A stretch of DNA of 54,716 nucleotides. It comes from Corinectria fuckeliana. Its lineage: Eukaryota > Ascomycota > Sordariomycetes > Hypocreales > Nectriaceae. Position 1 is the first letter of the stretch; each line of letters starts with the position of its first letter. The notes beneath the pieces were generated by a model that did not search any database, had not been told where the DNA came from, and saw only the letters and a list, made by a program, of their open reading frames with translations. Shown piece by piece: positions 1-10,140 of the stretch. The translations under genes and the position numbers were made by a program. The stretch is taken from positions 1-54,716 of the forward strand of contig WPDH01000090.1 of NCBI GenBank assembly GCA_019137255.1, read 5' to 3'.

Positions 1-1776
1 TATATTATATATAATATATAAACTAGGCAAAATAAAGAATATTAAGATTATAAACTATCTCTCTTCTCCTCTTAAAGAAAATTTTTTACTATAAAACCTG
101 CTCTTACTATAAGCTAAGCCTAATATAAAAATAACTTATAATTAATTTAAAAATCTTATTATTAAAACTAAAAACAAACTTAAAGTAATTATCTTAAGAG
201 CTGCTTTTCTCTTAGTTTAAAGAATAGTAGTAACCTTAGCTAATACTACTATAAGCTATACTTAATATATAAGTAGTAAAATCCTAATCTTACTATCTCT
301 TATAGAAATAATTATAACTACTATTAAAAAAGCAGTATTAGCTACCCTCTAAAAATCACCTGTTAAAATCTTAACTTAAGCTTAAGTTACTTATAATAAG
401 AGGATACTTTTATTTCTAATAGTACTAATATTAAAGGTAATCCCCTCTTACCTTAGTAAGAAGATTATTATTAGGTCGCTTAGTATAGCCCCTAATATTA
501 TATCTTATATACTATTAGATACTATAATAATTATTAACTATACTCTCTTAAGAGGTTATTTCTTACTTATAGTAGCCTTATACTACCTTTTTAGTAAGAA
601 TATTATAGTCCTCTTTTATAAACTAATTATAAATCTCCTAAAGGATAATACTTAGATTCTTACTATTTTTAGTATAAATATATATTAAGTCTTAAAGCAG
701 TTTATAATAGTTACTAAGAGAGTCTTAACTAGCTATATAAGAGGCTTACTTAAAAATCTTATAGTAGATATCTAATAAGCAAATAGTATTAAGATATATA
801 CTATAAAACTATTATAAAGCTACTATATAACTAAACCTTACTAATTACTAGTTATATTATTAACTAAACTAATAGATATAAATAAACTTTATAACTAAGA
901 TATAATTATAATTATAAAGGTTTATTAGACTAAGCCCTATTTAAGAGAGATTTAACCTAAGTAGTACTTTAAGTACTTTTACTTTAAATATATTATATAA
1001 TACTATTAGAAATAGGCTAGGTATAGCTATTATAAGAGGGCTTATTATATAAGAGATATAGTATACTCTGCTTTTACTAGTAAGATCCCTTTAGTATATT
1101 ATAACTATAATAGCTTATACCTAGTATAATCTTATATATACTATATAGTATAAAAGAAGTAAAAATAGGCGAGAAATACCTATATAGAAAGACTTATATA
1201 GTTTAGTATTTTAAGCAAGTAGTATAAATATATAGTATACCTACTATAAGATATAGTAGTATTAATACTAATACTAACTATAGTACTAAACTACCTTACT
1301 TAGAGAGGGCCTAAGTGGCTCTTAAAGTAGTCTTAAGCTAGACTAGACTTAAGTCTAAGTCTAACTCTTATAGTATTTAGTCTAATTAACTAATTAAAAG
1401 AGTAAATACTATTAAAAGTTAAAGATAGTATACTAATACTAGTTAGTAAAAAGAATAATACCTAGAAGGATAAGAATAAGTAGTATAAGCAACTTAGACT
1501 TAACTTAAGATTAATTAAATACTAGTATATAATTTAGGCTAAGCCTTATAAGAACTTATTATTATAAGTATATAATTAGCTTTTCTTATAAAGCAGACTT
1601 ACTTATAACTTATATTACTATATATATATACTAAGCCTAACTTGCTTTTCTTTTAAGTAAGAGTAGTAAGAGGTTTTTTATTTTATAACTTACTATAAGA
1701 GTTTTCCCCTCCTATTATAAATTAGTCTAAGTTACTTAAAAGAAGAACTAAATAGTTATAAGCTAAATTAGGTATA

Positions 1777-1801
1777 AATAAATAAATAAATAAATAAATA
1801 T
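1777..1801. repeat. (TAAA)n microsatellite
   Basis: About six tandem copies of a TAAA unit lie inside the AT-rich block. It is a simple-sequence tract with no visible function. Confidence 0.8.
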
Positions 1802-1943
1802 AAGTTTTTATCTAATTTTATAGTTTTTTTTATATTTATATAAAATAAAAGTATTATCTACCTTTTAAGTTTATAAAGTATAAATAAATATAAAATAAAT
1901 ATTTAAATTAGATATAAGCTAATAATATAATATTTTTTATTAA

Positions 1944-2051
1944 AGTTTACTAGCTTTAACTAGTATTATAAAATCCTAAGAAAATCCTAGTATATATTAG
2001 CTTATAGTATTATTAATACTATATTTATACTATATAAAAACTTTCTTATAT
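1944..2051 (+). repeat. 108-bp direct repeat, copy A
   Basis: This segment begins agtttactagctttaact and ends aactttcttatat. It matches 2894-3001 in the same orientation with only a handful of mismatches, all transitions, plus a one-base shift. The flanks on both sides do not match, so the unit itself looks like a small dispersed element or a fragment of a larger one. Confidence 0.8.
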
Positions 2052-2667
2052 ACCTATTAGCTATTATTAAATTACTATTATCTACTAGTTTTTTAACTTA
2101 TATTATAGTTTAAATAAACTCTAAAAGACTTACTATTAAAACTATAATTATAGTATAATATTATATTTAACTAATCTAAGATTTTAGTATAATATTTATT
2201 ATCACTTTAGTTATAAATTAAGCTATTATATAACTTATTTAAACTATTAAAAGACTAGAAACTTATTTATAAAAAAAGAGTAATTTCTACTTATATTTAA
2301 ATATAAAGTAAACACTTAAGCAGTTAGATTTTATCTAATTATACTATAAAATATATTAATCTAACCTACTTTTTCTTCTCTATCTAATAAGCTATTTATT
2401 AGTTAGTAAGACCTTCTTTAAGACTCTTAAATCTCTTAAAACCTTTAAAAGCTTTATAGCTATTTACTTTAAGAAATTTAACCTTTTTATATAAATAGCT
2501 ATATTCTATCTAATAATAATCTAGTTATTTTTTAATAAATAGCTATAACTTAACTAAAAAAATAAAAGTCTTATAGTTATTTAGCTACTAGCTTATACTA
2601 GCTTTAAAAAGTGTATATTTCTAGTAATTAATATAATTACTTGTTTTTTTCTCTTTTTACTATTACT

Positions 2668-2883
2668 ATTATAGTTTAAGCTTTACTTAGCTTAAGCTAG
2701 ATAGAAAAGTTATTTACTAAGAGGTAATAAGACTTAGCTGTTAAGTTAGTTAACAGCTTATATAAGTATTTAAGTCTAATAGGTAAAAAGCTTTACTTTC
2801 TCTCTTTCTTTTTTAGCTTTATTAATTATTAATCTCTTTTAGCACCTTCTTATAACTACTTAAGAGCTAGCTTTTTATAATTA
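2668..2883 (+). repeat. Left arm of a long inverted repeat
   Basis: The arm starts attatagtttaagc and ends gctttttataatta. It is about 85-90 percent identical by eye to the reverse complement of 3292-3506, with mostly transition differences. The two arms surround a spacer of about 408 bp that holds copy B of the 108-bp direct repeat. Confidence 0.8.
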
Positions 2884-2893
2884 CTATTATTAG

Positions 2894-3001
2894 AGTTTAC
2901 TAGCTTTAACTAGTATTATAAAATCCTAGGAAAATCCTAGTATATATTAGCTTATAGTATTATTAGCACTATATTTACACTATATATAAACTTTCTTATA
3001 T
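2894..3001 (+). repeat. 108-bp direct repeat, copy B
   Basis: This is the second copy of the unit at 1944-2051. It starts 10 bases after the inner end of the left arm of the long inverted repeat. Differences from copy A are G/A or C/T, as expected from RIP acting on the two copies. It contains a tandem aaatcctag motif (aaatcctaggaaaatcctag). Confidence 0.8.
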
Positions 3002-3291
3002 TCTTATTAAGCTAGCTCTTATAGTTACTACTTTAAGATATTTTTATAATATATAATAAGAATATAACCTTAAGGTTATTACTAAGCTATATATATATAT
3101 ATATAGAAAAATTATACTTAAGGTTTTCTAATTATAAGTTTATTAATAGTAAATTTTACATATATTAAGATTAGCTAAGTAGGGAAATTCTCTAAATATT
3201 TAAGCTAGTTAAGTATAAGTAAAATCTACTAGTAAGAATTTATTATATAAATCTTACTCTTATAAGAAGTTTAGTATAAAAAAAGCTTTAT

Positions 3292-3506
3292 TAATTATAA
3301 TAAGCTAGCTTTTAAGTAGCTATAAGAAGATATTAAAAAATATTAGTATTAATAAAGCTAAAGAAAAAAAAGAGAAAGTAAAGCTTTTTACTTATCTAAC
3401 TTAAATACCTATATAAACTGCTAACTAACCTAGTAGCTAAGTCTTATTATCTCTTAGTAAATAACTTTTTTATTTAACTTAAGCTAAGTAAAGCCTAAAC
3501 TATAAT
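3292..3506 (-). repeat. Right arm of a long inverted repeat
   Basis: This arm is the reverse-complement partner of 2668-2883. Matching landmarks include the words aagctttact, agttatttactaagag and taataagacttagct, read on the minus strand. The arms could be terminal repeats of a short element or two opposed insertions of one family. RIP has blurred the ends, so I cannot choose. Confidence 0.8.
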
Positions 3507-3905
3507 ATATCTTAAGCTGCTTATAGTCTCTAAAGGTTATTACTAAAGCTCTTAATAATAAAAAGCTAATATTTATAAGTAGTTATCTAAAAGCTTATAT
3601 ACTACTTTTTTAATATATAAGTCTTAGTCTTAGCTTAACTCTTAAGAACCTAGCCTTTTATATAGTATAAAAAAATATAAGTTAGATTAGTAATATTAAG
3701 CTAGCTTTATAAAATAATAAGATTATAGCTTAGTCTTATTATAAAGTTATTAATTACCTTATAAGCAGCTTAAAAAGACAAAAAAGAGATATTAAATAAT
3801 TTATCTATTTTAATAAAGTGATAAAAAGTTAGAGTTAGTAGTAGTAAGATAACTACACTCTAAATTACACTAAAATTTATATAAAGAGCTAAGTATTAGT
3901 ATTAG

Positions 3906-5379
3906 CAGGGTAACAGACCCACCTCTTAGCCACTTCTTATATGCTTAATAGTCAGACATGTATGCCTAATAACACGACCCTTCTAAATATGTAAAACTCC
4001 AGTTCCCAGCTGCCAAGCTGATCAGTTATGTCAAACGTCCAGTTATCTAAGTTAGCCAAGAGGCTGCAGTCAAACAAGTTTCACAGCCGAGAGGGCCCCA
4101 GCCCGCTGCTCGAGGCTGGCCAACCCAGCCAAGGGCTCCATGGAGAATTGATTGTCTCAATGTCCCCAGAGCCCTCAATCAGAAACAAGCCACGCGACTC
4201 AGAGCCCCAGAACCAGCACTAACAAGGGAGCGTTCAGGCTTCCAAAATGGGCATCCGAGCTTGTGGGCAAAGCTATTACAGCTGCCAAAACAGTCTCAGA
4301 GACAATAATGTCCTTCAATCCAGCGAGAAACGCCTCCGTGCCAGCTGGGCCGCCGGTACCGAGCCACATCCCGACGGAAATATTATGGGTCTAGATCCCC
4401 GCTGTCTACTTACGAATGTTGAATCCAGAGCGGTGCGCGACCCGATGCTTCCACACGGTAGTTGGGGTGAAATTGGGACATTTCCTTGCTTCTTCCATAT
4501 CTTCTCAACTGTGACAATCGCCAAGGCACTCTCTGTCCATGATGTCGTATCTGCTGCTTCCTTGGAGATAACGCCCGTGTACGTGCAGGATTCCGACATC
4601 AGTGCAACATTGCCAACCCGGCACTACGACAACTATTCTTCGCGTCGCATGTCGTACTCCCTCAGCATGGGCTGCTTTTCTAAGGACCCCGGTTTCTCAG
4701 CAATGCTAAATTGTGTCATGTACTTGCGAGAGTCAGTCCCGAAATTCGGGTTGCTTGATTAACTTACCATGTAGAGTAATTTGGTCTGTGACCACCAGTT
4801 TGTTTATCATCTCATTGGGGTTGACCTAGATCCAGCCGTCCCATATCCATCCACCTGGGAATATAAGGCAGGCTTCTCGGATTCTGACCTCAGAAAGGCG
4901 CGTGAAAAGTGAGCACGGATAGCACCAGTTTCGATACCTAAAAACACACACTCAAGGAAACGAGTATTGCCTTTCATACTTTTGGAGAAGAAAAGGAACG
5001 ACGCGGGTGTTTGCTACGATTGTGTCTCTGTAGGTGCGAATAGTCCGGCAGATCCAAAACCGCCAACTGCATCGTTTCCGCCGAGGTTACCATCGCGAAT
5101 CAGCGATCCCCACTAATCACTACTTATTAAGTATTCGTCGAGATGGAGTCTTGCCATCATCACTCTCGTCTCCGCCACCCGGCTAATCGTCGGCCGCAGC
5201 AGCCAGCCGGCCGGCCAATCACAGCTGGGCCAATTCTCAGTCGGTTACCAGCGAGGCGATTATCCAGTCCTCACAATCGTCAACTCCCAGCTCGTTCAAC
5301 TTCCCCGTTCCTCACCTCCACGACCCGGTCTCCCCCCCCGTCGCTCGAGCCGCCACCTCGTCAACTCTCGACCCTCAAT
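3906..5379. other. Intergenic region upstream of the complex I gene
   Basis: Base composition returns to normal here. The open frames present (for example 4247-4762 on the plus strand) have low-complexity or random-looking translations and no motif I recognise. The last 250 bases are pyrimidine-rich and probably hold the promoter and 5' leader of the downstream gene. I see no supportable gene. Confidence 0.6.
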
Positions 5380-6287
5380 ATGCTCCCCGCTTCGCGATCC
5401 GCGGCCGCAATGGCCCTCCGAGGTTCGTCACCCTCAATTGCGAGAGATAACTTGGCCCTTCGGATCGGCGGCGGGTTTTTTGTGTGCTCGCAATTGCCCG
5501 TCATCGTCGCCGTCGTCGCCGTCGTCGCTACGGCTTTTGCTGACGTCGACCCAACTCACAGTACGACCCTCGACCACCATCGTCCCCTTCGGAGCCGCCG
5601 CGGCCTTCTCGACTGGCTCCCAACGTCATGCGAGTGCGCTGACGGCCCATTCTGGTGCCGCGGGCCTGGCCAAGGCTCGCAAGGAGGTGCCGCTTCCCAC
5701 TGAGGAGGGCACCAAGGGCGTCCTCCAATATGCTCTGTATGTCCCGCAAACTACCACCGGCAACATGCCCGCAATGCCTGTCCCCAATCGCATCCTAGAG
5801 GAACCACGAACTCCTGCTGACGGTTGCGGATGCTAGCACCTCGCTCGACGTGATAGCCAACTGGGCCCGCCAGTCCTCATTGTGGCCCATGACCTTCGGT
5901 CTCGCCTGCTGTGCCGTCGAGATGATGCATCTCTCCACGCCCCGATACGATCAGGATCGTATCGGTATCATTTTCCGTGCCTCCCCGCGTCAGTCCGATG
6001 TCATGATCGTCGCCGGCACTCTCACCAACAAGATGGCCCCCGCCCTGCGCCAGGTCTACGACCAGATGCCCGAACCCCGCTGGGTTGTATCCATGGGCAG
6101 CTGCGCCAACGGCGGCGGCTACTACCACTACAGCTACAGCGTCGTCCGCGGTTGCGACCGCATTGTTCCCGTTGATATCTACGTCCCCGGCTGCCCACCG
6201 ACCAGCGAGGCACTCATGTACGGCATCTTCCAGCTCCAGCGCAAGATGCGCAACACCAAGATCACCCGCATGTGGTACCGACGATGA
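5380..6287 (+). CDS. nuo19.3: NADH:ubiquinone oxidoreductase subunit PSST (NDUFS7 / 19.3 kDa)
   Basis: The exons are 5380-5422, 5562-5736 and 5837-6287, giving 222 aa. This is the mitochondrial complex I subunit that carries Fe-S cluster N2, the last electron carrier before ubiquinone. Cluster ligands are visible: the adjacent Cys97-Cys98 in ACCAVEMM, Cys162 in GSCANGG and Cys192 in VPGCPP. The C-terminal 150 residues match the family essentially throughout and end MWYRR. The first roughly 50 residues are Ala/Arg/Ser-rich and fit a mitochondrial presequence. The second intron (phase 2) joins YAL to TSLDVIANW. The first intron has the donor gttcgt, a gctgac branch site and a cacag acceptor. 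The start at 5380 is the Met that opens the presequence. The first-intron placement is less certain than the rest. Confidence 0.93.
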
Positions 6288-7415
6288 GGAAAACGAACGG
6301 GGATTGAAGTCAGGGAAAAGAGCAGTGGATGATGCCGCGGGAGCGTTTTCGCAAAGGAATAGTCGACAAACCACTCGGCAAGGAATGGGATGGCAGTTGA
6401 TGCGGCTGCGAGGATGATAAGAATGGCGCGCCAGCAACGCCTTTCTTTTGTTGTTTATCACAAGGTGTACATACTGGGGATTCCGCCGATAGAAAGGAAG
6501 AAGGAATGCAATCCTGTACAACACCACAGCCATTGCCTGTCATGCTCGTTTACTGCACCTGAGTCCGTGGCTTCATGAGTTGTTTACGCTTGCAAATGAC
6601 ATTAAAACGGAACAAGTACCCACAGCGAGCGTAGTCTGGGTACTTCGAACAGTACCAAGCCTGACTCTTGCTCGGGTTTCGCATCTTAACCCAGTTTACT
6701 CGTCCACCGGCTAGATGATGCAATAAAGACCGCGAGACTGGAAGCAAGCATACATAGTCTATCAATCACAGCTAACACCGAGCCCAAACTGAGCCATTCT
6801 CAAATATGGAGAAAACTAGAGGAGAAAACTAGAAGAGAATGTGTCCGTTGTGCTTGTATGTAATAGAATGCAAATCTTGTAGGAATCCTGTCTTTCCTCC
6901 AAGCCCGTCGGGATATTGGGTCCTATCACCTGCCTGACATCTTACGTAATACAACCTTTGGTTTTGTCCAAGCAACCGCCGCGGCCCCAAGAGCTCCCAA
7001 CATGTGCCACCACCAAGCCGTGGAGGAAGAAACCTCCAGATTACCAAGGCCCACGGACAGTTCTAACAGCGCCAAACTACTCTTGCGCTCCCACGAAGTG
7101 CTTTCGAAGTGCCGTCTCCAGACTGGGGACGAGGCTTGGATTCCGCTTCTTGTTCTCGTCTGCACAGGTAGCAGACAGGAAGCCAGACAAAGACGTGTTG
7201 CATCGCATATCGAACGACAATCAATCCGCCAGCGCCAAACGACCCAGGTCTGTTCCACTCTTTCAACCAAAGCATTTACCCAAAACAGTTTCGCGCGTGT
7301 GAACGAGAGGGGGAGAAGAGAGGTCGCTGTCTCGGGAAAGGAAAAAAATACACAACAGCCAGGTGCAAAGTCCACCTTATCATCCCCTGTAGAGCGGGTA
7401 TACCTTTGTTGTCGT
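6288..7415. other. Convergent intergenic region (3' ends)
   Basis: This 1.1-kb stretch lies between the stop codons of the complex I gene (+) and the ubiquitin ligase gene (-), so it should hold two 3' untranslated regions. Long antisense frames extend into it from the ligase gene, but they have no family match and are not credible genes. Confidence 0.6.
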
Positions 7416-10140
7416 CTACTCTTGCCCGAAACCCATCGTCTCCTCCACAGCAATAGTAAGCTTTCCTTGGAGCATCTCCATGTTCTTGTAAGGCGGCAGG
7501 TCAAGTCGGTTAAAGCTAGTAGGTGTGTTAGAAAGAGGACGTCTTTTGGGGAAGTTGGAAATACTAACCAGGTGTGTGCCTTTGGCAAATTGTTAAGCTC
7601 TCCTGCTTTCTCGATGGTGAATCGTCTCGGTCCGTCACTACCCTGAAGATCCTTGAATCCGTTAACGGGAATTCGGGACGTTCCCGTAGTAAATTGCAGT
7701 AGTCGTGACTTTTGCTCGCCATCCCACGACCGAACCGTCGTCCAAAAGTTCTGCACGACCTCGTCGGACTCCGTGTATCCCCGGTAGTCGGTGTGCTTCT
7801 TCCAGTCGTCGACATCGATCTCTGCGATACCACCAATGAGTAGCTCCAGTTCACGCTCATCAAACACGTTGATCAGCTCGTGAGGGATGAGCTCCTGGAA
7901 GCCTTCCTTGAACGCCTGGAACTGCTCGGCGATGCGCTTCTCAATGCGCCACTTGACCATCAGGTCAACATACTCCTTCTTGTTCTCATTTGTTACATCG
8001 ATGTTTCGGCCGTCAGGAATCAGATCCTCGGTCGTCAGAACACCGAAGCGCTCGTCCTCAGTCGAGAACGTCTGTTCCAAAATCCCACCGGAAATATCGT
8101 TGTCCAGCATCCACTGCAATGATCGGTGGAAGTCGGCATCGACACCCTCCATGTCGGCCAAGGCGACCGCCTTTCCGAGCATCATCTTGTACAGCGCACC
8201 AATGAAGAATGCATCCAGGAATCGTCGGTGGAAGATAGCCAAACCAACAACTCGTCCAATAAACTTGAAGTAGTTGAGATGCTCGGGGTTGATTCCAGAG
8301 TGGGGGTTGATTTGAAGAGTGTAGTTGTCGTGGGCGGAGTACTCAAAGAGACAGTAGAAGGGGTTGAACATTTCGTGGGAGAGGAGGAAGAAGAATTCTC
8401 GGGAAAGACCACCGTAATCGAGACCATCTTCGCCGTCGAACTTGATCATCAGTCGCTTCTTTAGATCTGTAGCAGACTGACGAGTAATCTCCGCGAAGGA
8501 GTCCTCGAAAATGTGTGATCGGCGGACCTTGATATGGCACTGTCCGCTGAGAATACGCATGGCAGGTTGAGATCGGAAGTAGATGAGCTTCCGGCGGAAG
8601 TCTCGTTTGTACTGGGGAACGTTCTGATCCAGAGAGGAGGGAAGTCGTGGGTCGTCCCAAGTAGTTGTCTTGGTGTTGTGGTCGACGAAGTAGACACGCG
8701 CAGTGTTGGTGAGACGCATCTCCCAGCCGCTGGGAAGGGGCCCGAGCTGAGAAACAGGTTGCTGCTGGATCTGACCGTTGGCGTTGTTCTGGCCGCCATA
8801 CATGCGGATGTACTGCTGACGACGAGGATCGACCCAAGTCGTCGTCCGAGTATTGTGGTCAACGAAGTACGGGCGGCCTTCGGGCGTCCACCGCTGCTCC
8901 CAGCCAGGAGGGAGCTCACCCGTACCCGGGCTTGTAGCACCGGTGTGCATCACCGCACTGTTGTTAGCAGTTGGGGACGCTGATGGTGGCTGCTGAGACT
9001 GCTGTGCCTGCATCGTCGGGGAGCTCGATCCGGTCCGGTCTTCGGGCAGCGTTCGATTCTGATGTCTCTGTCGCTCGACCTGGGTTGCTGCCTCTCTATC
9101 GTTCCGAGCCTCAGCGGCGCCGCCGGCGGTAGGACGATTCCAGTTCGTGGTTCGAGTGTTGTGGTCGACATAGTAGGTCCGGCCTAGGTTGTCCTCCCGT
9201 CGTTCCCATCCAGCTGGTAAGCGTCCTTGCGCATCCTCGAATGGGCTGAGCTGGCTGGACTGGCGGTTTTGCGTGGTTCCATTGATTCCAGGAGGGTTCG
9301 TACTGCCGCCAGCTGAGTTGATGCTCGACGGGCGGTGCGCCAGGTTGACTTGCGACCCACCAGCGCCGTTGGGTCCGGACATGGAGGAGCCAGGGCGGTT
9401 TTCTCCCGCAGGTGCTGAAAGTGTTGACATGTTAGAAGGTCCAGCGCCTAGTGAAGGTCGGCCAGATGATGCTTGTCCGCCTCTAACTGGAGTAGCGAGA
9501 TTACAAGAGAGGTTGATGATGAGTTTTCCATGAACGACGAGGTTGTCGGTGGACTTTTTGAGGTCTCGTGTGAGCATTTGGTCTGGGGAATCGCCTGTGT
9601 TAGTAGCGATCTTGGGACCTTGAGGGTGTGATTCCGGCAAACTTACCATCAGCCTCAGGCCCGATTTCAGGCATGACATCACCGACACGGATGTTAATGA
9701 CACCCAGAAAACCTTGATCCTTCTTCTTGAACTTCTTCTGGTCGAATACCTGTACGGCCAAGATGCCATCTTCATTCGTTCGGCTGTGGGGTGTGAGCTG
9801 GGGAGGTTTCACGTTTTCGATTGCGGGGCATCCCTTACAAGTCAAAAGTTTCGTTCCAGTAAGGGTTCAGTGTCCTCTTGCTGACGGTAGTTGTCTTGGT
9901 CTGCTCGCCGTTGATGGTCGCAACGGCGAAAGGATCGGGGAAGCCTGGTCATGTTAACGAGGGTTGGTTTGTTAGATGGAATCGTCCAACGTACGGAAGA
10001 CATCTCGCTTATAGAGGCCATCAGCTGCAATAACTGGGATGATGTCAATATGAGGAGTCGGGAGAAGGGGGATCGGGGAACGGCGACGCACTGGTGACCC
10101 GTAGGTTGGGCTTGCTGCTGTTGAAATGGTTAGAAGCCAT
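7416..10140 (-). CDS. rsp5: NEDD4-family HECT E3 ubiquitin ligase (Rsp5/HulA/Pub1)
   Basis: The exons on the minus strand are 10140-10092, 10033-9995, 9944-9839, 9783-9647, 9594-7569 and 7515-7416, giving 818 aa (yeast Rsp5 has 809). The ligase ubiquitinates membrane transporters, often through arrestin-like adaptors, and drives endocytosis and sorting. An N-terminal C2 domain (about 8-130, with FPDPFAV and NPYWNETFDF) is followed by a Ser/Gly-rich linker. Three WW domains follow at about 236, 338 and 397 (LPAGWERR, LPPGWEQR, LPSGWEMR). The HECT domain runs from about 480 to the end. The catalytic Cys786 lies in KAHTCFNRLDLPPY, 32 residues before the C-terminus as in yeast, and its codon is split by the last intron (7516-7568). 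I took the Met at 10140 (MASNHF) as the start; an alternative first exon at 10236-10205 is possible. Confidence 0.95.

Larger units (their letters stand above)
1..3905. repeat. AT-rich, RIP-like decayed repeat block
   Basis: This block is built almost entirely of A, T and TA dinucleotides, with very few CpG (I noticed one near 475 and one near 1170). No open frame of useful length survives on either strand. It changes abruptly to normal composition at about 3905, near the words cagggtaacagaccc. This is the composition left by repeat-induced point mutation on transposon copies, which is known in Pezizomycotina. Internal repeats (a long inverted repeat, a 108-bp direct repeat and a short TAAA microsatellite near 1777-1801) show that it is made of repeated material. 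I could not identify the original element family. It probably continues left of the window. Confidence 0.85.

Noticed and set aside
1..3905. Telomere or centromere sequence
   Set aside because: No TTAGGG arrays or satellite periodicity are present. The block fits decayed dispersed repeats better.
4247..4762. 171-residue plus-strand frame near the AT-rich boundary
   Set aside because: There is no domain, the start context is poor and the residue pattern looks random. It could be a relic but cannot be supported.
6926..9775. A single 949-residue minus-strand reading frame as the whole ligase
   Set aside because: It runs through introns at both ends. Its first 60 and last roughly 190 residues have no family similarity, while splicing restores the C2 domain and the conserved HECT tail.
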